Source: Frigidibacter sp. SD6-1 | Lineage (GTDB): Bacteria > Pseudomonadota > Alphaproteobacteria > Rhodobacterales > Rhodobacteraceae | DNA length: 64,000 nucleotides | Assembly: GCF_030143255.1 (NCBI RefSeq) | Contig: NZ_JARJNR010000004.1 | Location: forward strand, 1-64,000 | Reading direction: 5' to 3' | Shown: positions 28,724 to 36,655 of the stretch, in pieces | Layout of the letters: each line of letters opens with the position of its first letter | How positions within the stretch are numbered: position 1 is the stretch's first letter | Position numbers and translations under genes: made by a program | The notes under the pieces: model-generated | What the model saw: only the letters and a program-made list of their open reading frames with translations | What the model was told of the DNA's origin: nothing | Database searches by the model: none

Positions 28724-28794
28724 CGTGATCTCCGTCGCCAACGGGGATTTGCCCCGATTGGGGACGGGCATGGGACGGGCAAGCGGGGAGTTGC

Positions 28795-28808
28795 TTGATT
28801 CAGATCAA
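28795..28808. promoter_or_regulatory. FNR/NarR-type box of the nar operon
   Basis: The site reads TTGAT-TCAG-ATCAA, an exact match to the FNR consensus TTGAT-N4-ATCAA. Its centre is about 78 bases upstream of narK, so a start site about 41 bases from the centre would leave a short leader. It probably binds NarR and/or FnrL to turn on narKGHJI under low oxygen. Confidence 0.85.
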
Positions 28809-28810
28809 GT

Positions 28811-28879
28811 CATGACAGGTGGCGGGGACAATCCGACAGGATTTGACCGGTGCCTGTCGTTACGGCTGACTATGTCATG
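28811..28879. promoter_or_regulatory. Nested inverted repeats between narK and narR
   Basis: Two dyads share almost the same centre. CATGACA (28811-28817) pairs with TGTCATG (28873-28879), and CGACAGG (28834-28840) pairs with CCTGTCG (28853-28859). They lie between the two FNR-type boxes and may be operators for a further regulator. Confidence 0.5.
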
Positions 28880-28908
28880 TCGGACGTTGACAAGGATCAG
28901 GCGAGTGG

Positions 28909-28922
28909 TTGATATTTGTCAA
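28909..28922. promoter_or_regulatory. FNR-like box upstream of narR
   Basis: The site reads TTGAT-ATTT-GTCAA, one base off the FNR consensus. It lies 47 bases before the chosen narR start. Its TTG could be read as a start codon, but use as a regulatory site is more likely. It may give autoregulation or FnrL control of narR. Confidence 0.65.
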
Positions 28923-28968
28923 CCTTAAGTCAGAAAAAAACACTGAGAGAGCCGGAGCGGATCGAGTC

Positions 28969-29712
28969 GTGCCCCACGCCCTTCATCAAGACATTCGTCG
29001 CTTGCCCCTGTTTTCCGGGATCGGCGAAGAGACCTTCCGCGATCTGATGCGGGCGGCCTACGACCAGCAGATGCCGCCGCATGTCACGGTCGTGAGCGAG
29101 GGCGCACCCGCGGATTTCCTGCATGTCGTTGTCGAGGGGATGGTGGAACTTTTCGCCTCGACGAACGGGCGCGACGCGACGATGGCGGTGGTTCGGCCGG
29201 TATCGACCTTCATTCTGGCCGCCTGCGTGCGCGACGCGCCTTACCTCATGTCGGCGCGCACGCTGCAGCGCTCGCGGCTGCTGCTGGTGCCCTCGGTCAA
29301 TGTGCGCGCGGCGGTTGCGGCCGACAGCCGGTTCGCGCTGAACGCGATGCAGGACCTTGCGGGCTGTTATCGTGGGTTGGTGCGGCATACCAAGAACCTC
29401 AAGCTGAGGAATACCCGCGAACGGATCGCCGCCTACCTTCTGCGCCAGTCGCGCCTCATCGGCGATGCGCCGGGGTTTACGCTGCCGGTGGAGAAAAGGC
29501 TTATCGCCTCTTACATGGGGATGACGCCGGAAAACCTGTCGCGCGCTTTCAAGTCGCTCGCGGCGGACGGCTGCAAGATTGACGGCCAGCGCGTGATCAT
29601 AACCGACCGGGCGCGGCTTGAGGCGCTTGCCGGTCTGTCGCTTCTGCTCGACGGGCCCGATCCCGACGCTTCGGCTGCAGGCGTCAGCCTGCCTCTGCCA
29701 GAGGCGAGCTAA
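28969..29712 (+). CDS. narR: Crp/Fnr family regulator, NarR-like
   Basis: The protein has about 247 residues: a cyclic-nucleotide-type sensor domain (about 10-130), a dimer helix, and a helix-turn-helix 'VEKRLIASYMGMTPENLSRAFKSLAADG'. The recognition helix 'PENLSRAFKSL' is of FNR type. The N-terminal cysteine cluster of FNR is absent, as in Paracoccus NarR, which answers to nitrate/nitrite rather than oxygen. It is divergent from narK. I chose a GTG at 28969 (GGAG 11 bases upstream) because the earlier TTG at 28909 lies inside an FNR-like box; the true start is uncertain by up to 20 codons. Confidence 0.82.
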   Translation: MPHALHQDIRRLPLFSGIGEETFRDLMRAAYDQQMPPHVTVVSEGAPADFLHVVVEGMVELFASTNGRDATMAVVRPVSTFILAACVRDAPYLMSARTLQRSRLLLVPSVNVRAAVAADSRFALNAMQDLAGCYRGLVRHTKNLKLRNTRERIAAYLLRQSRLIGDAPGFTLPVEKRLIASYMGMTPENLSRAFKSLAADGCKIDGQRVIITDRARLEALAGLSLLLDGPDPDASAAGVSLPLPEAS

Positions 29713-29771
29713 GGGGCCGCCCGCGTGATGGTCCGCTGGACAGCCCCGGGTCAATCCACTAAGCGGCGGGA

Positions 29772-31460
29772 ATGACCGACCAAAACGCTCAGGCAGAGAG
29801 TGCTACCCGGCGCGTGCCCGGTGCGTTCGGCCGCGTGGCGCCCTTCGCATGGTCCCTGGGTGCGGCCCTGATCGCGGGGCTGGTCATGGTGCCGATCCTG
29901 TCGGTCGTCTGGACCGCGCTCAATCCGACGGAGAATATCTGGCCGCATCTGATGGCGACGACCCTGCCGCGATACGTTCGCATGACGGTCATCCTCGCGC
30001 TCGGGACCGGGGCGCTTGCCGCCGCGGTGGGGGCAGGGGCCGCGTGGCTGGTCACAATGTACCGCTTCCCGCTGTCGCGGCTTCTGGAATGGCTGCTTCT
30101 CCTGCCGCTCGCCGTGCCCGCCTATGTCGGCGGTTATGTCGTGGTGGATTTCCTGGAATATTCCGGCCCGGTCCAGCACGGGCTCAGGCATCTTTTCGGC
30201 TGGCAGTCGGCGCGGGACTACTGGTTTCCCGAGGTCCGCTCGCCCGGCATGGCGATCGTGGTGATGGCGGCGGCGCTTTATCCTTATGTCTACATGCTCG
30301 CGCGCGCGGCCTTTCGGGAACAGCCGGGCGGCAGCTACGAGGTGGCGCGTGCGCTGGGCTCCGGGCCCTTGTCGCTGGCGCTCAGGGTCGGCCTGCCGCT
30401 TGCGCGTCCCGCCATCGCCGCCGGAACCGCCATCGTCATGATGGAGACGGTGAACGAATATGGCGTGATGAGTTTCTTTTCGGTGCAGACGCTGACGACG
30501 GGCATCTTCTCGACCTGGCTCGAGGCGGGCAATGTCGGCGGCGCGGCTCAGATCGCCTGCCTGATCCTGGCGGTGATCCTGACCTTGATGGCGCTGGAAC
30601 GGAAGGGGCGGGCGAGGCTGCGCTTTCACGCCACGGCGCGACAGCGCAGGCCGGTGACGCCGCAGGCGCTGGAAGGGCTGGTGGCCTGGGGGGCGACGGG
30701 GCTTTGCCTTGTGCCCTTCGCCGTCGGTTTCGTGCTGCCGGTCGGCGTGATGCTGTCGCATGCGGTCGCCAGTCCGACCTCGTGGGCGGACAAAGGGCTG
30801 GCGCGGGCCTTCGGCAATACGCTGATGGTAGGCGGGCTGGCGTCGTTTCTGACCGTCGCGGCGGCGCTGTTCATGGTCTATGGTGTGCGCCTCGCGCGGG
30901 GGCGCGGCCCGCGCTATCTGCTGCCCTTGACCACGATCGGCTATGCGGCACCCGGCGCAGTGCTGGCGGTCGGCATTCTGCTGCCGCTTGCAGCACTTGA
31001 TCACAAGGTCGCCGATCTTGTCCTCGCGCTCACCGGGCATGATCCGGGCCTGTTGCTGACCGGTTCAGCCGCTGCAGTCGTTTTCGCCTATTCGGTGCGC
31101 TTCTTCGCCATCGCGCAGGGCGCGGTCGATGCGGCCTTCGGTCGGGTGTCGCCCTCCTTGCCGATGGCGGCACGGTCGCTGGGGCGGAGCGAAGGCGGGA
31201 CCTTACGCGATGTCTATCTGCCACTGATGAAGGGCTCGGTCGGGACCGCGCTGCTTCTGGTCTTCGTCGATTGCGTGAAGGAACTGCCTGCGACGCTGCT
31301 TCTGCGGCCCTTCAACTTCAACACGCTCGCGACGCGCACGCATGAAAAGGCGAGCCTCGAGAATATCTCGGGGGCGGCGCCCGCTGCGCTTCTGATCATC
31401 GCGGTCGGCCTCTGTGCGGTCGCGCTTCTGGCGCGTGCGAATTTCGCCGGGCGCCGCTGA
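29772..31460 (+). CDS. Iron(III)-type ABC transporter permease (double)
   Basis: The 562-residue protein has about twelve membrane helices arranged as two fused permease units, as in FbpB/SfuB. Each unit has an ABC-permease coupling loop: 'SYEVARALGSGPLSLALRVGLPLARPAI' in the first and 'MAARSLGRSEGGTLRDVYLPLM' in the second. Such permeases import ferric iron with a periplasmic binding protein and an ATPase, neither of which is in this window. It follows narR by 59 bases on the same strand. GGCGGGA precedes the ATG. Confidence 0.9.
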   Translation: MTDQNAQAESATRRVPGAFGRVAPFAWSLGAALIAGLVMVPILSVVWTALNPTENIWPHLMATTLPRYVRMTVILALGTGALAAAVGAGAAWLVTMYRFPLSRLLEWLLLLPLAVPAYVGGYVVVDFLEYSGPVQHGLRHLFGWQSARDYWFPEVRSPGMAIVVMAAALYPYVYMLARAAFREQPGGSYEVARALGSGPLSLALRVGLPLARPAIAAGTAIVMMETVNEYGVMSFFSVQTLTTGIFSTWLEAGNVGGAAQIACLILAVILTLMALERKGRARLRFHATARQRRPVTPQALEGLVAWGATGLCLVPFAVGFVLPVGVMLSHAVASPTSWADKGLARAFGNTLMVGGLASFLTVAAALFMVYGVRLARGRGPRYLLPLTTIGYAAPGAVLAVGILLPLAALDHKVADLVLALTGHDPGLLLTGSAAAVVFAYSVRFFAIAQGAVDAAFGRVSPSLPMAARSLGRSEGGTLRDVYLPLMKGSVGTALLLVFVDCVKELPATLLLRPFNFNTLATRTHEKASLENISGAAPAALLIIAVGLCAVALLARANFAGRR

Positions 31461-31515
31461 GTAGGCAGGTCGCCGAATGTCGCGCTGCCCCGCGCGTCAC
31501 CAGTTGCGAAAGCGT

Positions 31516-31543
31516 TTGCCTCGGGTCTAGACTGTGCTATAGG
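31516..31543 (+). promoter_or_regulatory. Putative sigma-70 promoter of acpP
   Basis: TTGCCT (31516-31521) and TATAGG (31538-31543) are separated by 16 bases, about 125 bases upstream of acpP in a 208-base gap. Confidence 0.55.
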
Positions 31544-31668
31544 CGGCGCGAACTTGCCGGGGCGGGCCATTGGCCCGCCGTCCGGCGGCTTTGTGAAAAC
31601 GGGGCCGGGCCGTTCGGCAAGAGCAAGAAACCAACGGGGCCACGATCCCCGACAGAAGAGGAAAGAAC

Positions 31669-31902
31669 ATGAGCGACATCGCTGATCGCGTGAAGAAGAT
31701 TGTGGTCGAGCACCTCGGCGTCGAAGCGGACAAGGTGACGGAAGGCGCCTCGTTCATCGACGATCTCGGCGCTGACAGCCTCGACACCGTGGAACTCGTG
31801 ATGGCATTCGAGGAAGAATTCGGGATCGAAATTCCGGACGATGCCGCCGAAACCATCCAGACCTTCGGCGACGCGGTGAAGTTCATCTCGGCCGCCGCCT
31901 GA
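31669..31902 (+). CDS. acpP: Acyl carrier protein
   Basis: The 77-residue acidic protein carries growing fatty acyl chains on a phosphopantetheine arm attached to Ser37 in '[12 protein letters not shown]'. The start [12 protein letters not shown] is typical, and AGGAAAG lies just upstream. A strong terminator follows. It is separated from fabD/fabG but close to fabF, with a GNAT gene and a HisA-like gene in between. Confidence 0.97.
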   Translation: MSDIADRVKKIVVEHLGVEADKVTEGASFIDDLGADSLDTVELVMAFEEEFGIEIPDDAAETIQTFGDAVKFISAAA

Positions 31903-31925
31903 TCGGTGGACGGACGCTGATTGAA

Positions 31926-31955
31926 ACGGCACCCTTCGCGGGTGCCGTTTTCGTT
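31926..31955 (+). terminator. Rho-independent terminator of acpP
   Basis: A 9-bp perfect stem (ACGGCACCC, 31926-31934, with 31940-31948) and a TTCGC loop is followed by TTTCGTTT. Confidence 0.88.
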
Positions 31956-31981
31956 TGTGCGGCTGGCATAGGAGCGGTCCC

Positions 31982-32527
31982 TTGTTGTCCATACCGGTGG
32001 TCGAGACGGAACGGCTGATCCTGCGCGCCTTCCGGCGCGAGGATTTCGAGACCTTCGCCGCGATCTGGCAAGAGCCGGAGGTGATGCGCTTCATCGGCAA
32101 GAAGCCGCGTTCGGTGTCCGAGAGCTGGGGTGTCTTTCTGAAGATGGCCGGGAACTGGGTGCATGAGGGGTTCGGCCAGTGGGCGATCGAGCGCAAGGCG
32201 GACGGCGTGCTGATCGGGCAGACCGGGTTCTTCACCGCGATGCGGGGGCTGGGAGAGGACTTTGACTGCAGTCCCGAGGCGGGCTGGGTGCTGACGACCG
32301 CCGCGCACGGACAGGGCTTCGGCCCGGAGGCGGTGGCGGCCGCGCATGGCTGGTTCGACCGGCAGCCCTTTGCGGGCCGGACCTGCGCGATGATCGAGGC
32401 GGGGCATGGCGCCTCGTTCCGGATCGCGGAGCGGATGGGCTACCGGCCGTTCAGGCAGACCGAGGATCTGGGCGATCACGTGACGCTGCTGGAGCGTTCT
32501 CCGCCCCCGGGCACGCCTTCCGGCTGA
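31982..32527 (+). CDS. RimJ/RimL-like GNAT acetyltransferase
   Basis: The 181-residue protein has the RimJ/RimL-type opening 'VVETERLILRAFRREDFETFAAIWQEPEVMRFIG', the central 'FGQWAIERKADGVLIGQTGF', the CoA-loop region 'AAHGQGFGPEAVAAAHGWF', and the typical end 'ERMGYRPFRQTED'. The substrate is unknown. No ATG is available; I chose TTG at 31982 because GGAG sits 7 bases upstream and the earlier frame runs into the acpP terminator. Confidence 0.8.
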   Translation: MLSIPVVETERLILRAFRREDFETFAAIWQEPEVMRFIGKKPRSVSESWGVFLKMAGNWVHEGFGQWAIERKADGVLIGQTGFFTAMRGLGEDFDCSPEAGWVLTTAAHGQGFGPEAVAAAHGWFDRQPFAGRTCAMIEAGHGASFRIAERMGYRPFRQTEDLGDHVTLLERSPPPGTPSG

Positions 32528-32682
32528 TCCGCGAGGCGGGCGGCGCAGGGCCCGAAGGCAGACCCGAGGTCCAAGAAGGGACTTTGAAAGTTCGCCCGTC
32601 GGTATAGACTGGCCGCCTGCAAGGAACGGTCCGGTCAGCGGCACCTCATCGCGCCCGGACCCATGAAAAGGAGGGGAGGCCG

Positions 32683-33429
32683 ATGATTCTCTATCCGACG
32701 ATCGAACTCAAGGACGGCCGTTGTGTAAGCCTGCCCAAGGGGCGGATCGAGGAGCCGCTGGTCTGGCATGTCGATCCGGTCGAGAAGGCCAAGGAATTCG
32801 CCCATGCCGGGGCGGAGTGGATCCATGTGACGGACTTCGATGCGGTGGGCGGTGTTTCCCGTAACCGCGATCTGGTGAAACGGATCATCCATGAGGCGGG
32901 CCTGCCTGTGCAACTGGGCGGCGGTTTCCGGTCGCGCGACAGGGTCGAGGAGTGGATCGACCTCGGGGCCGGGCGGATCGTCGTCGGCACGCTTGCGGCG
33001 CAGAACCCTCATCTGGTCAGGGAACTGGCGGAGCGCCATGCCGACCAGATCGTGCTGGCGGTCGATGTCTGGCGCGATCATGTGATGATCGAGGGCTGGA
33101 AGAGCCAGAGCGCCTACAGCCCCGAGGGCTATATCGAGAGCTTCCGCGACACGCCCTTCGCCGCGATCATCGCAACCGATATCGGTGCCGACCTGCGAGA
33201 GACGTCGGACGCGACTTACGGGGTGATATCGGCGATTGCCGATATGGCGAGAGTGCCGGTGATCGCGAGCGGCGTGGTGCGCACGATCGACGATATTGCG
33301 CGGCTGAGACTTCTGGACAAGGTGGCGGGCGCCATCGTTGGACGTGCGCTCTTCAACCGGACGGTCGATCTGGCCGAAGCGTTGAAGGAAGCGCGGCCAG
33401 GGCGGGAGCACGTCGCGGCCTTCATCTGA
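32683..33429 (+). CDS. Divergent HisA-family TIM-barrel protein
   Basis: The 248-residue (beta/alpha)8 protein is related to HisA, the isomerase of histidine synthesis. It keeps both phosphate loops ('VQLGGGFRSRDRVEEWIDLGAGRIVVGT' and 'VIASGVVRTIDDIARL...GAIVGRALF') and an aspartate at 128 in 'LAVDVWRD'. The first catalytic aspartate, position 8 in HisA, is Glu8 here ('YPTIELKDG'). The usual 'TDISRDG' loop reads 'TDIGADLRE'. No his genes adjoin it; fabF follows. It is probably a paralogue with changed function. AGGAGGGGAGG precedes the ATG. Confidence 0.78.
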   Translation: MILYPTIELKDGRCVSLPKGRIEEPLVWHVDPVEKAKEFAHAGAEWIHVTDFDAVGGVSRNRDLVKRIIHEAGLPVQLGGGFRSRDRVEEWIDLGAGRIVVGTLAAQNPHLVRELAERHADQIVLAVDVWRDHVMIEGWKSQSAYSPEGYIESFRDTPFAAIIATDIGADLRETSDATYGVISAIADMARVPVIASGVVRTIDDIARLRLLDKVAGAIVGRALFNRTVDLAEALKEARPGREHVAAFI

Positions 33430-33460
33430 TTTCGTCCCGCGCAGCGCGCGGGCCGACCCG

Positions 33461-33515
33461 CCGGGGGAGGCTCTGCCTCCCCCGGACCCCCTCCGGGATA
33501 TTTCCGAACGGAAGA
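33461..33515 (+). repeat. Rhodobacterales-type hairpin element, copy 2
   Basis: An 11-bp perfect stem with a TCT loop (33461-33471 with 33475-33485) is followed by ACCCCCTCCGGGATATTT and CCGAACGGAAGA. This is the arrangement of 3720-3772, again just upstream of a fatty acid gene (fabF, about 120 bases further). Confidence 0.8.
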
Positions 33516-33635
33516 CGACAAAGGGGGCTTGGTCTTCTGGCCGGGCGCCGCGCTGCCGATCGGGGTGTGGCTTGGTTGCGTGGTCGCGGGGCGGCTGCTA
33601 TCAGGAGCCAGGCTAACAGCTGAAGGGGAGGCGCC

Positions 33636-34898
33636 ATGCGTCGGGTGGTTGTCACGGGTCTGGGAATGGTCACGCCGCTCGCCTGCGGGGTGGAGGAGAC
33701 CTGGAAGCGGCTGATCGCGGGCCAGTCGGGCGCCGGGCTGATCACGCGGTTTGATACGTCGAACGTGGTGACGACCTATGCCTGCGAGATCCCGTTCGGC
33801 GACGGGTCCGACGGCACGTTCAATCCCGACCTCTTCATGGAGCCGAAGGATCGCCGGAAGGTCGATGATTTCATCCTTTACGGCATGGCGGCCGCCCAGC
33901 AGGCCGTCGAGGATGCGGGCTGGATGCCCGAGGACGAGGAAAGCCGCCTGCGCACCGGCGTGATGATCGGCTCAGGGATCGGCGGCTTGAGTTCGATTGC
34001 CGAGACGGCGGTGCTGATCAAGGAGAAGGGGCCGAAGCGGGTCTCGCCCTTCTTCATCCCCGGTGCGCTGATCAACCTGATTTCTGGGCAGGTCTCGATC
34101 CGCTATGGGTTCAAGGGACCGAACCATGCGGTCGTGACCGCCTGTTCGACCGGGGCGCATGCCATTGGCGATGCGGCGCGGCTGATCCAGTGGGGCGATG
34201 CCGACGTGATGGTGGCGGGCGGTGCGGAAAGCCCGATCAGCGAGATCGGCATCGCCGGGTTCAATGCCTGCAAGGCCCTGTCCACGAAGCGTGCCGACGA
34301 TCCGACCAAGGCCTCGCGCCCTTATGACGCGGATCGCGACGGGTTCGTGATGGGCGAGGGCGCAGGGTGTGTGGTGCTGGAGGAGTACGAGCACGCCAAG
34401 GCGCGCGGCGCGAAGATCTATGCCGAGGTTCTGGGTTATGGCCTGTCGGGCGATGCCTATCACATCACTGCGCCGTCCGAGGATGGCGATGGCGGTTTCC
34501 GCTCGATGTCGGCGGCCTTGAAGCGCGCCGGGATCACGCCGGACCGGATCGACTATATCAATGCGCATGGCACTTCGACCATGGCCGATACGATCGAGCT
34601 GGGCGCCGTGGAGCGGCTTTTGGGCGATGCGGCCGCCGGGGCGACCATGTCCTCGACCAAATCGGCCATCGGGCACCTGCTGGGCGCTGCCGGCGCGGTC
34701 GAGGCGATCTTCTGCGTGCTGGCGCTACGCGATCAGATCGCGCCGCCGACCATCAATCTTGATAATCCCGCAGTCGAGCCGAAGCTCGATCTTGCGCCGG
34801 ACAGGGCGGTGAAGCGGGTGATCGATGTGGCCCTGTCGAACTCGTTCGGGTTCGGCGGCACCAATGCCTCGCTGGTTCTGGGCCGGGTCGGCGCCTGA
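33636..34898 (+). CDS. fabF: 3-oxoacyl-ACP synthase II
   Basis: FabF condenses malonyl-ACP with acyl-ACP in chain elongation. The 420-residue thiolase-fold protein has the active-site Cys170 in 'VVTACSTGAHA' and the two histidines in 'NAHGTSTMADTIE' and 'KSAIGHLLGAAGAVEAIF'. It also has the C-terminal 'NSFGFGGTNASLVL'. GGGGAGG precedes the ATG. The stop overlaps the mltG start by one base (TGATG). Confidence 0.97.
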   Translation: MRRVVVTGLGMVTPLACGVEETWKRLIAGQSGAGLITRFDTSNVVTTYACEIPFGDGSDGTFNPDLFMEPKDRRKVDDFILYGMAAAQQAVEDAGWMPEDEESRLRTGVMIGSGIGGLSSIAETAVLIKEKGPKRVSPFFIPGALINLISGQVSIRYGFKGPNHAVVTACSTGAHAIGDAARLIQWGDADVMVAGGAESPISEIGIAGFNACKALSTKRADDPTKASRPYDADRDGFVMGEGAGCVVLEEYEHAKARGAKIYAEVLGYGLSGDAYHITAPSEDGDGGFRSMSAALKRAGITPDRIDYINAHGTSTMADTIELGAVERLLGDAAAGATMSSTKSAIGHLLGAAGAVEAIFCVLALRDQIAPPTINLDNPAVEPKLDLAPDRAVKRVIDVALSNSFGFGGTNASLVLGRVGA

Positions 34899-36055
34899 TG
34901 TGGAGACATGTCGCCGCGAACGCGCTGACGCTTCTGGTCGTGGCGCTGGTCGCGCTGGCTGCCCTTCTTGGCTGGGCACGCAATGAGTATCTCGGGCCGG
35001 GGCCGCTGTCGCAGGCGATTTGCCTGAAGGTTGAACGCGGGGCGAGCTTTCGTTCGGTCGCGCAGTCGCTGGCGGACCGGGGGGCGGTGGCGCATCCCTA
35101 TATCTTCAAGGTGGGCGCGGATTATTCCGGCCGGACTGGCGCGCTGAAGGCGGGCTCCTATCTGATCAGGGCCGGTGCGCCGATGGCGGGGATCGTCGAG
35201 ACGATCACCGGGAGCGGCCAGTCGACTTGCGGGACCGAGATCAATTACCGGATCGGGGTCAATGGCGCCGATGTGCGCGTGAGCGAACTGGACCCCGAAA
35301 GCCAGAAGCTGGTCGAGGTCTTGAAGTTTGATCCGGTGGCGGATGGGGTACCCGCGGACTATGCCCGATTTTCCGAAGACCCCGATGTGCGGCTGAAGAT
35401 CACTGTCGCGGAAGGGGTCACGAGTTGGCAGGTGGTCGATACTTTGTCGCGGGTGGATTTCCTTGCGGGCGAGGTGCCGGAGGTGCCCGCTGAAGGCATG
35501 CTGTCGCCGCAGCAATATGAGGTGGCGAAGGACGCAGATCGTGCGGCACTTCTGGCCGAGATGCAGGCGAACCAGGTGAAGGCGCTGGCGGAACTGTGGG
35601 AAGGTCGTGCCGAAGGGCTGCCCTACAAGACGCCGGAGGAGGCGCTGACCATGGCATCGATCATCGAGAAGGAAACCGGCGTGGCGGCGGAGCGGCCTTT
35701 GGTGGCAAGCGTCTTCATCAACCGCCTGCGGGACGGGATGAAACTGCAGACCGACCCGACGGTGATCTATGGGCTGACCAAGGGGCAGGGGGTGCTGGGG
35801 CGCGGGCTGCGGCAGAGCGAGCTTCGGTCGAACACGCCCTACAATACCTATGTGATCGACGGGCTGCCGCCCGGGCCGATCGCAAACCCCGGGCGCGAGG
35901 CGATCGAGGCGGCATTGCATCCGGCGGACAGCAAGTTCCTGTTCTTCGTGGCAGACGGGACGGGTGGGCATGTTTTTGCCGAGACGCTTGCCGAGCATAA
36001 CAAGAACGTCGCCAAATGGCGCGAGATCGAGGCGCAGCAGGGGCAGGGCAACTGA
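34898..36055 (+). CDS. mltG: Endolytic murein transglycosylase
   Basis: MltG cuts nascent glycan strands in the periplasm and ends peptidoglycan polymerisation. The 385-residue protein has an N-terminal membrane anchor (about 7-26), a LysM-like region, and the catalytic YceG domain with Glu257 in 'MASIIEKETG', 'LQTDPTVIYGL' and 'NTPYNTYVIDGLPPGPIANPG'. The usual 'EGMLFPDTY' reads 'EGMLSPQQY'. It is translationally coupled to fabF by a TGATG overlap. Confidence 0.95.
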   Translation: MWRHVAANALTLLVVALVALAALLGWARNEYLGPGPLSQAICLKVERGASFRSVAQSLADRGAVAHPYIFKVGADYSGRTGALKAGSYLIRAGAPMAGIVETITGSGQSTCGTEINYRIGVNGADVRVSELDPESQKLVEVLKFDPVADGVPADYARFSEDPDVRLKITVAEGVTSWQVVDTLSRVDFLAGEVPEVPAEGMLSPQQYEVAKDADRAALLAEMQANQVKALAELWEGRAEGLPYKTPEEALTMASIIEKETGVAAERPLVASVFINRLRDGMKLQTDPTVIYGLTKGQGVLGRGLRQSELRSNTPYNTYVIDGLPPGPIANPGREAIEAALHPADSKFLFFVADGTGGHVFAETLAEHNKNVAKWREIEAQQGQGN

Positions 36056-36158
36056 GATATCGGGGCGCCTGCCTCCTCGGGCGCTTCGCTTCTCGTCGGG
36101 CGGGCCGAAGAGCGCACGACGTGCGACGATGAGGGCACCTTAACAAAACGTTACGGCG

Positions 36159-36187
36159 TCGTTCGCATAACGCTTTGATATCGTTCG
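36159..36187 (+). promoter_or_regulatory. Direct repeats upstream of the GTA promoter
   Basis: TCGTTCG occurs at 36159-36165 and 36181-36187, 22 bases apart (about two helical turns), ending 9 bases before the -35 box. An inverted CGTTA/TAACG pair overlaps the first copy. This is a candidate site for a GafA-like or CtrA-dependent activator. Confidence 0.4.
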
Positions 36188-36196
36188 ATTTTCATC

Positions 36197-36225
36197 TTGA
36201 CTTGGCGACCGGTCCGATATATACC
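36197..36225 (+). promoter_or_regulatory. Putative GTA promoter
   Basis: TTGACT (36197-36202) and TATACC (36220-36225) are 17 bases apart, a near-consensus sigma-70 promoter. It lies about 100 bases before the first GTA gene and is the best promoter seen in the 273-base gap after mltG. Confidence 0.65.
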
Positions 36226-36251
36226 TTCGGGCATGCTAGAAGAAATGGGCG

Positions 36252-36290
36252 AGCGGCGCGGGGGTGGCCCCTGACGCCGCTTTTTCGTTT
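36252..36290 (+). terminator. Intrinsic-terminator-like hairpin in the GTA leader
   Basis: AGCGGCG (36252-36258) pairs with CGCCGCT (36275-36281), enclosing an inner GGGG-TGG-CCCC stem, and runs into TTTTTCGTTT. It lies between the putative promoter and g1, so transcripts from that promoter would end after about 50 bases unless it is read through. Confidence 0.7.
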
Positions 36291-36328
36291 CGCTCGTGCG
36301 GACAGGCAGAGCTTAGGCGCGGGGCTGA

Positions 36329-36655
36329 ATGACAGTGAGATTTACCGCCGGGGAACCGGAGCCGGAGCCGCAGGGCCCCGCCCGGGCCACGCAGGCGCTT
36401 TATGACATGGTCGTCGCGGACGTTCACGCCGCGATCCTGAAGATCCAGGCCGGAGAGATCGAGGCCAAGTCGGCCACGCAGGCGGTTCGGGAGATGCGCC
36501 AGCTGCTTCTCCTGGTGTTAGAGGAAAGGTCAAAGGTTGCCAAAATCAGCAAGCAGCACGAAGGAATTGCCTACGACTACGCCCTCGACCTCGACGCGGC
36601 CCGAGCTGAGATCGGCAGCCGCCTGGCTCGCCTCCGCGACGCCGGAGACGGTTGA
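36329..36655 (+). CDS. GTA small terminase (gp1-like)
   Basis: The 108-residue protein sits where Rhodobacter capsulatus GTA g1, the small terminase, is found. It has an acidic-proline N-terminus, then a long helical region 'LYDMVVADVHAAILKIQAGEIEAKSATQAVREMRQLLLLVLEERSKVAKI' that would form a coiled-coil oligomer. It has no recognisable DNA-binding motif, which fits GTAs packaging without site choice. Its 3' end overlaps the large terminase gene by 119 bases in another frame. Confidence 0.8.
   Translation: MTVRFTAGEPEPEPQGPARATQALYDMVVADVHAAILKIQAGEIEAKSATQAVREMRQLLLLVLEERSKVAKISKQHEGIAYDYALDLDAARAEIGSRLARLRDAGDG

Noticed and set aside
28909-28968. TTG start for narR giving 20 extra residues
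   Set aside because: The TTG is the first half of an FNR-like box, no ribosome site precedes it, and the extension does not match the family start.
32584-32608. Promoter TTGAAA-TATAGA before the HisA-like gene
   Set aside because: The spacer is only 13 bases, too short for a normal sigma-70 promoter.
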